The position numbers and the translations under genes were made by a program. A stretch of DNA of 64,000 bases from Sympetrum striolatum (lineage: Eukaryota; Arthropoda; Insecta; Odonata; Libellulidae), in the NCBI GenBank assembly GCA_947579665.1, contig OX388349.1, forward strand, positions 76,636,841-76,700,840. The letters run 5' to 3'. This document shows, piece after piece, positions 11,501-23,911 of the stretch (positions are counted from its first letter, which is position 1; every line of letters begins with the position of its first letter). The notes beneath the pieces are model-generated. The model ran no database searches. It worked only from the letters and a program-made list of their open reading frames with translations, and was not told the DNA's origin.

Positions 11501-13658
11501 TAACTGTAAGTGAGAAAATTATCAACTTGCCTTTAAAAATCATAGCATGTTATCCTTTAAATTTTGGCTAAAGTTATCTCTATCACTCTTGGAGTTAAAA
11601 AAATATTAAGTTTGCGTTTTGCAAGTTGCGAGCTCAAGCTTTAACCCATTTTGAAGGAGAAATCGTAAGGATAATTTATCCATAAAATAAACTCCATCTA
11701 TTGATACGTCTCATAAACAAATTTTAGCAGTTTGCGAAGCTTCAGAATCTGTGAAAGAGTTGCCGCCCTGAATTTTTCCTAAATTTTGGGTATTTTAATT
11801 TAAATCGAGCATTTCAGATAGGATGTTATATCGACCCATCAACGCCTGCCGTTATAACGTGGTCACTACGGACGTGGCGGAGCTATCAAATTAAACATAT
11901 AATATCTCATCTATTAAATGACCAAACACTTAAAACATATTTGCAGAGGTGTAATACTTAAATTCCACTAAAGTTTAGTATAAACCTTACTTTTCGAAGG
12001 AATCAATTTACATATAGGTCTCACCAACGGATTAGAGATCGGATTAAAAATATTAAACCCTCTTGCCTCTCACCAGAACATTCCCGGATAAACCAATATA
12101 AGATCTTGTTAAGTACTGATTTTCGTTGGTTTCCGGGTCAGAATGCTCCAGTTGGCATCCATACCCCACTGGCTAGTAATCGAGGAATCATAAGTATGTA
12201 AGTATTGGTCGTACGTGTGTGTTCGCAAGTCTTCATTTGGAAATAATTCGAAAGGTGAATTTTTATCTAACTTTTGCGACATTCCTCAGCCGACGCTTTA
12301 AAATTTGGTGCGCGTAATCGTATATGAGCTGTTCGTTCACTGGATAATTGAATCCGACGAGAGCTGAAAGTGTTTGCTTGGGTGCATTGCCTGGAAATTT
12401 GCATCTCGTTACTCTTTTTTGCCCGTCTGATACTCCTTAAAAGCTCCGAATGAAATTGCGGATTTTTAATGCATTCGCGAGCTGAAGTATTCCGAAAGAG
12501 TAGAAACCCATTTTCGGAGGAGTTGACACAAAATTGCGATCAACTAATGCAAAAATTTTAGTTTAATAGTCTCAGTAGTTGAATGGTCGTTCTTTTGCAA
12601 GATAAAATTAGCTCCAAGAATTGCCTCGGTTGAAGCAGAAAGAATGTTTTGCATCTTTAAATTATTCTACGAGTAAAATAACAATGAACGTTTTACATTA
12701 TTGATGGTATTTTATTTAGTTAAGGTATTTTATTTAACTTATGTAATCGAAATTTTATCACATGAACTGTTTGAAAATTTTGCATGAATTGATATGTATA
12801 AATATGCATATTTATAACTAACCTTAATACCACCTTGAGCATCAATATCAACTTATGTAACAGCCAAATAATGAAACAGAGTCATAAAGTTGCTACCTGG
12901 TACTTTAACAAAATTGCTGTGATTCAATTAAATGAATGCTATACGGCAGTCCGGTTTTTATAAATAGCTTTCAATATATGCTTCTTAAATACGTGCACAT
13001 TTTCTAATGAAACGTTTGTATTAATGAAAAACTCATACTTGGGTTCTGAATTAATTAAAAGCATTAATTTGAGAGCATCACTCTCCTACGATATCCGAAG
13101 ATACATTCGTAAGTGAGAGATTAGGTTCCGCTTTCAACATTATCTCACTGAAGTGATTAAACACAAAAACTGTAATTGTACGTTTAGTATATTTTTTGCG
13201 GTATTATGCCATTGAATATGATTCTTGTCTTCATTAGCGAACTTTGTTACAAATTAATACATCCACTTTTCCACCTTATGTTTCTCCTCCATTCAACTCT
13301 AATATTGTCAATGCGAAGCGCTCTTGAGGATGCAGCGATGTAACGCTTCGATGTTACAACGAGGAAACTTTCAGTAGGGTTTAGAGTGGAATTAGAAGCA
13401 GATGGTTGAAAAAAGCTCCTCTTTTCAGCCCACACGATTCCTGAAGTGTAGTTGAATGAATCCGCGATGAATACATGACCAATCAAACAGTAAACTTCCC
13501 TTCGCATAACATCCCAAGAGACGAGTTCGCGACAGAGGAAAATATATTCAAAAGAATGAAGAGGGTCTTTAGGGAGTGATTTGAATTGGAAAAAGTTTAT
13601 CGCGCTTAAGAGAGTGGGATAAAGGACAAGCCAATCGATGGAGCTCAATTTTTTTACG
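8515..13658. other. AT-rich DNA without a supported gene
   Basis: Long AT-rich stretches with GC-richer patches at 8560-9000, 10940-11420 and 13250-13660. The last holds a 138-codon minus-strand frame (13247-13663), one of the longest here. Its first codon positions are not G-rich (about 23%), it has no ATG at the listed start, and I recognise nothing in it. I treat it as unsupported. Confidence 0.55.
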
Positions 13659-13668
13659 GTCACGTGAC
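13659..13668. promoter_or_regulatory. Perfect palindromic E-box, GTCACGTGAC
   Basis: This ten-base palindrome is the canonical CLEAR/M-box form of the E-box bound by TFEB/Mitf- and USF-type bHLH-zip factors. A CCAAT next to ATCGAT lies about 25 bases upstream (13631-13638). A ten-base palindrome of this kind can occur by chance in a large genome, and no gene start is evident nearby. Confidence 0.25.
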
Positions 13669-16600
13669 AGCCCTCAAATTATTCCACAATCGATTCATTT
13701 TCTTTTTAATTCACCCAAAAGTGGTATAACCGATGACGTATTCAGCAAATGGAAGTACTTCTCTTGAACAGCATTACAACAACACATCCACTTACGAGAG
13801 AAGTTCAAGATTAATTATCAAACAAAAGCGACAATATATGAAACTCCAAGTATACATGGCCTGAAATAGATTTTATCTTCATCGGGTTCGACTGATTTGT
13901 TATACTAACGAGAAAAAATACGTCCCTACGCTTAAATATAATTTGCACCTTCATAACTCTGCAAGATATTTAATCGTATATCCGTGTGTAAGATTTTGCC
14001 GTAAAATTTTTAGGGCTAGTTGCATCGTCCTAGTTCGTGATTAAGCATCTTAATTATACGTAAGTTATAAAATGTATACATTTACGACCAGTACTATTGA
14101 TCACTACGAATTCGGTTTGGTAATACGTCAACGATAGCTATGAATTTATAGAAATACATGCTAACATTTGACCACCCGTAATCTAAGACTGTATTTAACA
14201 CTCTGGAATACTTTTTCTCCTCTATTTCCTGAAATGTCATCTCTAATTCTCCGATGCAGATTTCTTCGTCACTCGCTCGGTTACTTCATTCCATTTCAAA
14301 CGCTCTCCTGTTTAGAAATCACTCAACGCGAGAAATATCCGTGTCGTAATGACCAGAGAGGACAGATTTCGTCTAGAACTCCTTCCAATCTCCGTTCATA
14401 AGCCCTTTTCTATTCCAGAGCACCCTCAGCGCCACCATCGGCGTGTACACTTGAGAAAACAAAAGAGACTCACGGGGCGTTTAAAAGGGTACGTCAGGTA
14501 CAACGATGTTTGTCGTTGCTCGCGGAGACAACCTATTGTCCATCTATTTCTCTTCTTTCGCCTCCTCGTAGTTTGGTGCGCACCCGTGTATCACTTATGA
14601 GGCCCTGCTTTCATTTCCGTCCCTTTGCATGATGGGTATTCCGCCCAAAGACGCCTTTATCAACGCCCTCTCTCATTTGCCGTTTACATTTATATCGCTC
14701 GTTTCATCTCTCCCTTTTTATACGTCCCTTCAAAATCACCACTTTCACAAATATCTCCGAAATTATTTCCTTATCATTGCTCTGTCGTTTATGCCAGTTC
14801 ATTTCTTTATCAGTGTTTTCAACTATCATTTGTTGATAAGACCAGTGATCTCTACGGGAGATAATCCTCAGACGCAGAATGATAAAATGAAAGACAAAAA
14901 CAGGCAATTAAATAATGATAAAAATATTTCAATTTTTTCCATCGTTTGCTCTAAGGTTAAGACAGTAAATATAGACTTTACTGACACAGTGGTCAACGAG
15001 ACACTGGTGGACATAAATCTATCACCGTTAACATTATTTTTTTAGTTGAAAACTCAGAAATTTAGTAAGCCTCGATGTAGTTGATGCAAATGTATTCAAC
15101 GACTTTATTTCGTTGATCTCTACGTGAAGTGGGTTTCAACGGAACGCACGACGTCGAAGTCAATAGAGAAAAAGATTTCTTACATTCGTTTTGATCGAAT
15201 TTCATTTTAATTCCAATTGAACGAGGTTAAAACGCTCCTCCCCTTCCATTTCACTAGGAACACATGGTAATAATTTTTCTTGAGACATCCCCCTAGCTGC
15301 TGAGAAGATTGCTATCTCTATTACTAAATGAACTGCGTTCATTTCAACCAATATTCTGCTTCTTTTCAAAGGCGAAAAATTAACAGCAGAATCTATTTCC
15401 TCTCTTCTCGTTCTTGAGAAGGAGAAGAAATCTTATCTTATTATTTGACGATTTAATGTATTTTCCTCGATATAAACGCTGTAAGTAAATAGAAGTGATT
15501 AAGGATGCAGTAAGAAGTGCTGAGCACTAAGTTCTGTCTATTGAGAAATATCTCTGAGTATTGTATCCTTAATATATCTTAGTTTGCCACGATTTATAAT
15601 ATGAATTGACTGCTTCCACTGGCTCCGGGAAATGCGGCACAGTTCAAACATAAGTATCTCGTTCAATATGTTTATTAATTTCCTTGGTCTTTTCACAATT
15701 ACTTACAGACCAAGAAACATATTTAAACACTCTGTTTCCCTCAAATCTGAATCTTATTTATTCTTATAAATTATTTATAATAACTAAAGATAATTTGTTG
15801 CTCTCTAAAATATCGTTTTTACTTTCTGATTTAAGTTATTTTCATAACTACTGCGGATCCAAATTTTGCTAAAGTGTTATTCCGTTTGATAAAGAGAATA
15901 AAAAAGTATAACAGAAGCTTTCAAGGGTAGATACAAGCAAATAAGCATCAAATGTTATAAACGGTTCTTTTGTTTGTAATGTTTTCGTTATTAAAATACA
16001 AAGTATTCATTTCTGGTATTTATGATACTTAAAATACCCGTCTCAAGTCTAATGAGTACGTTCATTATTTATCGTAAAAGGGAATGGTTTGGTCTGCACT
16101 ACCCCTGATTGTTGGACCCCTTTCATGAAAACGTTTTTACCTTTAGAAGCGAGATTCATCGACGCACGACACCGCTGAGAATAGTTGAGCGTAAAAGCGC
16201 TCAATTTTGGCGTCACGGTGATTAAAAAGCGGTCTCTCATTACTCACTGATTACAATGGAACCGTCATTTCGAACAATTAATTCGTAATCTAATTATGCG
16301 GAAAATGCTTTCTCCGGCATCCTCTTGGAGTAAACTTGGAAGACTTGTGCGTATCAGCGACATTTCCGGGCATTAACGTCTCTCGCATTCATCTCCATCG
16401 GCCGCTTGTTTTCAACGTCAAAATTAACAATCATTTCCATTAGAGTATAAATGAGGTCTTTTCAGTTTAATTTTGTACACGTTTTCATCTTCTTATCCTA
16501 GTTCTAACAAAACCCATTCCCTCGTTACGCATACAATGTTTGACACAACCTAATTCTTCATTTTCTCGAGAAACTCATTCTCGCTGTCGTTTGTTTCATA

Positions 16601-18533
16601 TTTTTTCGCCGATGTAACCAATTGGAATTATTTTATTTCACATAATCTACAGTATTTTACCGCAGTCGTCGTTTCCTTCCATTTTCACCTAAAAGATTTG
16701 AAATCTGGTACTATTATCCTCCATACCTACCTTCTAATCCATTCATTATATTGCACCATAATTATTTTCACCTCACTAACTTTTTCTATCGCTTTCCAAA
16801 TGTTTCCCAACCAGGAAGTTTTGCCTTCGTGAATCTTGAATAGAAAATAATTATGAAAATTGCAATTCCGAAAATTCAATAATATTTGCAAGTGGTATGT
16901 GGGAAGAGTAGAAGGAAAAGAAAGTTGAGTTAAATACCAGATATTCCCCTGCTAAGCCATAGTTTTTCTTATTCTATTAATTATCCTTTTCCTTCTAAGT
17001 TTATCCCTCATATCGATCTGTTGGTCCGATGATAAAGGAAGATGATTTTAGGGCCGTGAATTTTAGCCGCAGAAAGAATTCTTTATTGAGTGTAATGGGA
17101 TCAATGAGGACACCCAAGTGTTGTATGGAGTAGCTTTTTACCCAACTGTTATTAGCATAGTTACATTATCATATAATGTTTATCTTTCTTCCCGTTATTA
17201 TTCCGCTCCGTATATTTCGAAGTTTATTAAAAGAAATCTGCTTTTTTGTAACTTACAGAAACTTCTATATAGTAAAAACATATTTCTTCAGCCTCAGTTT
17301 AAATATTTACGGATTCAACTTTTATATATTCGCATCCAGTTTTTTTTCCTCCGAGAATGTTCATCTTCCTCTCGATCGTTCTAACATCTCCGTTTGATGG
17401 AGTATTATTTACATCTGCTTTTTCTGTCTGGTAAGGGCTCGCGTCACAAAAAATTCATTGCAGTCATAATCTATTTCACGTCTCCTTTCCTTCTGCGACT
17501 GGCATAGGCTAATCCCAATGTCAAAGATTGATTTCTTTCTCGAAATAGTTGGCGTCACTAACTGAGTTTCTGTGTTTCTTTTTGTCCTTCTCATTGCACT
17601 TCTCCCTTCATTATCTCCTCCTTCTCCTCCACAGGGAATTGAAAGCCATCAATCACACCGCCTTCGCCCTTTCTAATTGCCCGCCATTTGCTTTCTCCCT
17701 CTATTCCTCGCGCCCCGACTTTTTGCTCTTGCGCTTCTAGGATTTTTTGTCAGCAGTCATTCATTTCCTTTTACCCCTTTTAGCTCTTTGCTTCGGCCAT
17801 TCATCTTCTTCCCTCTCTCCATATTTATTGGCGATTGTTATCATTTCGTCTTCAAATTTTCCTCAATCCAAATACGAATCTATGCTCTCTAAATTTCAAG
17901 CCATACGGTCATGTATCCTTGATTGGGCAGGCTTGAATTTTTAAGCAGGACAAAGTTATATTATTCTCTATGAACAAACTAAATTATTAGACAATATTTA
18001 AATGGATGAACGAATTCAACTTTCGAAACTCTGAACATAGAAGGAAATTAGAAGGAAGTGATTCGGAAAGTGAAGGGAAAAAATCCGACAATATTGGCAT
18101 CATAAGATGGAGGAAAGAAAAAAATAATAATTTGTATTTTGAGGAAGATTTTTAGAACAACTGAGCCTTACAGCATTTTCCTTTAGAAGGATATTATAAA
18201 ATAAACATCAAGTTAAAGCTAACCAACTGAAAATTAGAGCTATCATTTATTATACTTTTATAAAGTTGAAAGTGATTATTCTGATCTTTACATTTTATAA
18301 AATTAATACATTTCCTTGTGTTTAATGTAATATGAAATATCTTTTTTCTTATGCATAAAAAATTGAATTATTTTATTACTCTTTAATCTACTCTTTTATA
18401 CGTTATATAAGGTAATAAAGAACTTTAGAAAGGAGATATTTTAAGTTCCTTAGTTTGAGAAGATCTAATATAAAGATAGTATGGAAGATATTGTATCATA
18501 TTATGGAGGACATTGTATATGATATATACTCAC
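13669..18533. other. AT-rich DNA with a long pyrimidine-rich block
   Basis: From about 17540 to 17830 the plus strand is strongly pyrimidine-rich, full of TCTCC and CTTCC. Such tracts look like splice acceptors and generate false exons. A patch at 14350-14600 has an acceptor-like CTATTCCAG followed by a short Arg/His/Lys-rich frame, with no convincing partner. The rest is ordinary AT-rich sequence. Confidence 0.55.
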
Positions 18534-18650
18534 AAGAATCATGTGGGAAATCAAATTCCTGCGCTGGGCAATCCCTTTGTGACCCGCCCGAGGATAAGCT
18601 GCTCTTTTGCGGCCCACCTAACCGTATTGAATCCTTCAGTTTCATATGTG
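18534..18650 (-). CDS. Candidate internal exon, unknown protein (phase 1-1)
   Basis: A probable coding exon on the minus strand; I do not recognise the protein. It is 117 bp with about 49% GC inside very AT-rich flanks. The acceptor, read on the minus strand, is a T-rich tract ending GCCTCTGCAAG, and the donor is GTGAGTATA, close to the ideal. The frame is open throughout, encoding 38 whole codons plus split codons at both ends. Both introns are phase 1, so skipping it keeps the frame. The peptide begins HMKLKDSIRLGGPQKSSLSS and ends QEFDFPHDS. It is hydrophilic, rich in Ser, Gly and charged residues, and has no membrane segment or catalytic motif. The candidate at 31448-31555 ends in phase 1 on the same strand and would join it in frame. 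A chance island with good splice sites is the alternative. Confidence 0.4.
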
Positions 18651-21600
18651 CTTGCAGAGGCAAAAAAACTGATGTAATCACAGCCGTCTATCATTACTGC
18701 ATCGATAAATTGCAGCAATTAAAATTTTTCGATGATTTCAACGAATTCGCGATGACGGTGCATCTCTTACCATTCTTTGCATTTAGCAATAAATAACTTC
18801 TTTGGGCATTCGTAATTCTTTAATAAAAAGCATCTTAGTCATGATGTTCCAATTGGAGAACTAGTTAGAATATATTTATGAGTAAATCAGACCTTTCAAA
18901 TAAACTCTACGGCTAACAAATCTCTTTTCTGATGAATTATAAAAAAATGACTTGGCATTAAAAGGAGCAGTCTCTGCGAATAATGTTATCTGTTTTAAAT
19001 TTCAATGCTCGTGCAATACTAATTCATATATTATCCCTAATTCCGTCTCTCCACTAATATCCATAGAAATATTACATAAAATTACATTTATTACGAAGTC
19101 TCTTGCCTGCGATGTCATTTCAATAACAAAAGTTCATTCTTGTAACATTTTAGTCGATTCGTTTATCTTTTCAGGAATTCACCCTTCAGAGTATTGCCTT
19201 TCATCTTTTATCTACTTACCACGATAAATATTGTTGTAATTAAGTGTGATAAAGTTTCATTTATTTCAAGTATTTACACCCGGCTTACATTTAATCACTC
19301 TTCTGCCCCAACTCATTCCGCTTCCAACCCCATCTCGTTTCTCCCTTCTCCCTAATTTCTCTTCCCCATCGTAACCCTGGAACCCTACCTTGGGGCCCTT
19401 TTACTTGCTTTCCTCTGCCGGCCCATTACTCTGCCAACCCTCCCCTATGAGACTTTCACATCATTCTCCCATCAATTCCCCCAAAACCAACGTTCTCCTT
19501 TCCCAGAGTAACGCATTATCTCAATTCTCTGCCTCTTATACGCAGTTTCCTGCAAGAATCTCTCCTAATATTTTGCTATCGATCCCGTGCATCATAAGAA
19601 AATTCACTCCATGTGCTGTGATAAGAATGTTTTCTCTCCCCGTAATTACGCGGTAGAGCATCTATTAGCCGTTGAACTGCGATGGAAAGGCTTATGACGT
19701 ACAGATGTCGTACTCGAGAAGCTTTGGAAATATAGGCTCAACTTCGATAAGCTTTTATTGAGCGGATATTTTTTCATTTGACGACAATACGCGTTATTTA
19801 GCTCTGGGATGTTTTTATTGAACGATTTAACCAATTTGTTTCAGAGTTCATGCTAAAATATGGAATAAAATATTTGAGAATTATTTTTTTGTCATGTAGA
19901 CATAAAATTGGCTGTGTAAATTAAGACCTTAAATATGCTAATTATATCGATTGGTGTTTTCTATAACTGAATGTCTCAATTATTTAATATGTCGAAACAT
20001 TACTTTCCTACACAGCAATTGGAATTTTGTCATATATAAAGGTCAATTTATAAGATTTGAGTTACATCATTCTGTTTCATATTATCTCCAGTTTAATTTT
20101 ATTATCATGACCGATCATGCAAAACTATGTTCACCCAATATAAGAAATTCGTGATAACGTGAGGAATTAAGCTCATCTAAATGCTCGATAACATATTTAG
20201 TTAAGTTTCTAAACGCAGTCTGTGAACGTTTTTGTACGTTTCAAAATATCCAATTGAGATTCATCCAGCTTATAATGTGCCCGAGCGAGCAAATTTAAGT
20301 TAGCATTTTAGAAGACAATTCATACCTAAATAGATCGATGTGAAGGAAATGACGTGTTTGGTTTTTATCAACTTTTTCTGATGCATTACCGTGCAAAATG
20401 AATTACTAAAAACTAATATCAAAAAAATTTGCAAATCTCAGTTTGATCAGTAAGGTAATTAATTCCACTCAACGCTGAAGGGCTTGGGTAAGACTTTTCA
20501 TCGATTGCAAATTTTGAATATGTAATATAGTTACGAATTTCTTCCTACTATAATATTAATAGACCCTATTTTAATGATTTTAATAACACATACATAAAAT
20601 ACTCCCTCTAGAAATCTATTTTATTTTTATAACATGTAATGCAACTTTTGTAGTTTTATAGTTAGAGAAAATAAGTAGTTTTTAATACTTGAAATATTGA
20701 AGTATTTTTAAGCTAAATGCAACGTGTTGCTTCATTTTATCATTCCTGTCACGATGCTTCTATTTCTATCATCAAAATGATTCTCTATCTATGGTAAAAC
20801 AAAACCAAACGTATCCTATTTATTTTAAAACAAGATTTGTCGGCATATTAACCCTTTTACGAATTAAATTTCTTTGGTGAAGTGGTTTGTAAATTTGTTT
20901 TGTTTGTATTTGTAAGACCATTCGGGTTCTCTGCTACCATAAATACGAAGAAATTACTTGCAACTCGAAAATGATTATGGAAACATTAATTACTAATTAT
21001 TTGTAATAGTATTAGCGAAAATATAACTAGGAAACATAATTATAAATAACGAACTTCGTATCATTGATTATTTCTCGTTGATTTCAATCTCGTCCACTTA
21101 TTATGAATCGACACTGCCACTTTTCAGAAAGTTTAACTTTTTTGGGCTATACGAGAATCTACTTTTTTTACGTTCTAATCCCCAAATATTCCAAATTTAC
21201 CTAAATGCTCCCGTTCTGACTCTTTAAAACACTTTTATTTTCCCTTTGTTTGTTTCCAACGAATTAAATCTCCAATAAAAAGAAACCAGCTTATTAACTG
21301 CTTGATAAAGACATCTCATTTGCGTTAGCGAGGGAGTGTTCCCCATTTTCTCTCGGGAACCTATTTATTTCATTTTTTGCCTTTCTTGGTCCGCATTAAA
21401 AATGCAACACTTTTCGTTTCCTCGACACGATGAGGTATTGCTTTCAGAGATGCGCTGTTCGTTCGCAATTATCCGATATTCTCTCTTCTCGACTTCCTCT
21501 TCTCGCTAACATTCCGAACTCTTTTTTTCACTTTCCTCTCGCAATTATCTCCGCTGCTATTTCTTCCCCCGGGTCATTCGCCACTAAACCGTTTCTCATT

Positions 21601-22323
21601 TGAAAGCACCCCTTTTCCTCTCTTCCTCACATTCGTCTTCTTCCTTTCTCTCTAATTCCTCTCCGCTAAGCCTATTAACCTTTTAACCTAACCTCCTTCC
21701 AAGTATTTCCTCCGTCTCCAGTTCCATTCACATTAGAATCTGCATCATATACACGTGTGCGATTTTTACTCATTTAACGTGCGTTTAGTTTATCATAGAC
21801 GCATAAAAATAACGCTTTATTTTTATATATTTATCAGAGTTTATTCAAAAAATTCTAATATCGCGGTTAAATCATAGTTTAAGGACCTATGAAAGGGTTT
21901 CATGGATTTAAATGTACAATTATTTATATTAATTCATATTGCACACGTTGAAAATGAATAACTTTAATTCAAATGATCTGTTCTTATTGTTTTAAGTAAT
22001 TATTGAGGTAATGAAGAAGTGAATTTATCATTTTATCGATTTCGGTCATTATCGGTAGAATAACAATTGTAAGTCCATACTTTACCTACTTACATTTTTC
22101 GTTACATTTCTCATCTGTATTTTCTCCATAATTTTATTACCACTGAAATATCTTGGTACATGTAAAGCAAAAAGATTCCACTTCATTTGAACTAAAAAGC
22201 TATTCCTAAAATTTATTTACATATCTTCGGAATTTTTAGGGTAATACTTGTGTAAGACATAGATTAAATAAAAACGAGAAAATATAATTAAAAGGCTAAA
22301 TGTACGACGCAGCAGAGCGTGGC
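18651..22323. other. AT-rich DNA with pyrimidine-rich blocks
   Basis: Pyrimidine-rich runs cover about 19290-19640 and 21480-21740 on the plus strand. The remainder is very AT-rich. I see no supported gene, RNA or repeat. Confidence 0.6.
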
Positions 22324-22592
22324 TCATAATTTGCAGTCGCGAAATGTTCTTCTCGGCATTCCTTGGCTATTTGCATTCCCAACTCCATCAAGAGCTTCGT
22401 TGAGAGAGGAATTCGCAATTGCCGGAGGTGAGTGGACTTCCGAGGGATTCGGTTTGAAGACTCGTGTTGTTATTTTGGGAGCGCCGTTGATAGCCGTTTT
22501 GACGACAAACCAAAAGGGTTTTAGGGTATATCTCCTCGGACGCAGCGGTCTAGTCGGAACCATTCTATTTGCTTCTCTTTTAGTCTTCGTTA
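22324..22592 (-). CDS. Possible terminal exon, unknown protein (weak)
   Basis: A weak candidate for a last coding exon on the minus strand. An acceptor ending TGTTTTCTCAG lies just above 22592, in phase 1. The frame then stays open for 89 codons to a TGA at 22324-22326. First codon positions are about 65% purine, as in coding sequence. The phase would let it follow the candidate exon at 31448-31555 as an alternative ending. The predicted tail is Asn/Ser/Pro-rich, for example KPNPSEVHSPPAIANSSLNE. Against it, the opposite strand is also open here (22319-22684) and has its own excellent donor, GAG|GTGAGT at 22427-22432. I cannot tell which strand, if either, is coding. No family is recognised. 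Confidence 0.2.
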
Positions 22593-23735
22593 CTGAGAAA
22601 ACAGTCTTCTTCCATTTCACAGCTAAACTTCAGGTACTTAATTATATTTATCTTAAACCCATCTACCCATTTTATCTCTATTGATAATTTTTATTTCCTT
22701 GGTTACATTTCTTCCAAACTAGAAGAGAGAGGTGTGTTTGAAATCTTTAGGTTTTGATATTCGCTCTCAAATAGGGTGAAACTTTCATCTATGAAAATAA
22801 AAGGACCTTATCTCTTGGAAAATACCGTAAGCATGATTTATTCCTGTGGCCCTCAACTTTTGATGCTGGTGTCAAATTAATTTGGCATTACGGAGCTTCC
22901 CCTCAAGTCTGTTCGATAATATGGGACAGAGTGAAAATCCCGATAATACCTAAATATGTATTTCAAAATCCAATTCCCACAAGCACTGACTTTTTTGATC
23001 GTTTTTCCTTTAGTAGGAGTCAGTTATGAGAGCATTAAAATATCGAATTTCGCAGTTGGGGTTATCCTTCTTTATTTTTTATATTGATTATTGTGACACC
23101 GAATTTGAATTGGTAATGGTTAAAAATGTAACACGACATAAGTCATATTCTGTGGGAATTCAATCAATAATTTATCACTGGTTCTTACGTCTAATTTAAA
23201 ACTATAAGAACGATTCGTGTAAATTACGAGAGTGGATTTCGAGAAGAGCTTTTCGAGAGATTTTTATGGATACATATACGAATCAGATGAAGGGTAGGCA
23301 AATAATACTAACGCCAGCACTACTTAAGACATCTGAAACGCTCTAAGACCTAACTTGGCAAATTAGTTTCTTAAAAAGATTAGAAACACCTCTGAAGTAC
23401 GAAGTTTATTATCTATTGGTTTGCATTCTTCAGATGTTGGATACGGGGATTCCACTTCAAAAAATCCTTTTCAAGAACTGAAATAGATCTTAGTTGTGTA
23501 TAATTTTATTAATTAACTTGATAAGCGGATTTCGCAAAAAAATATGAATAAAGGGAAGAACAAAATTGGATGAATTTTGCGAAATATTCGAAGGCCACTT
23601 ATCTAGATTAGTGGAATCTAATTTACCATCTTCTGCCCAAAATTCGATCGGAGGTTCAAAATGCGTTCTCTGGATTTTCCGATTCGCACTCCATTCTGTC
23701 CCACTTCTGCACATCTCTCCGCTGTAATTACTCAC
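22593..23735. other. AT-rich DNA without a supported gene
   Basis: Ordinary AT-rich sequence. The only longer frame (minus strand, 23490-23735) has no coding features. Confidence 0.6.
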
Positions 23736-23911
23736 CCAGATGGACCATGGAGGACTGATTCCTAGGACCCCTTAGCATCCTCTTCCCCGTTTCACTTACG
23801 ATTCGACTGCAGATTGCCCTTTTCTCTTTTTCCTGCGAAACTCCACTCTTGATTGTCTTGAGATACTTAGAATAGGATCTCGTGTAAGTCATACTCGTAA
23901 ATCTACGGCTT
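23736..23911 (-). CDS. Possible exon, basic Ser-rich peptide (weak)
   Basis: A possible minus-strand exon of 176 bp. The acceptor has a long pyrimidine-rich tract and ends TTTAACTTCAG. The donor, CTGG|GTGAGTAA, is close to ideal. A second good donor (GTAAGT) lies inside. The 58 codons are open; the acceptor phase is 2 and the donor phase 1. The peptide is strongly basic and Ser-rich, for example SRRFTSMTYTRSYSKYLK, and has no domain I know. The donor phase matches the acceptor phase of the 18.53-18.65 kb exon on the same strand, so the two could splice in frame. The upstream phase does not match the 31.5 kb exon, so another exon would have to lie between them. The GC contrast is modest. Confidence 0.25.

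Noticed and set aside
13247..13663. 138-codon open frame on the minus strand
   Set aside because: One of the longest frames, but it has no ATG at its start, no first-position G bias, no motif and no splice sites.
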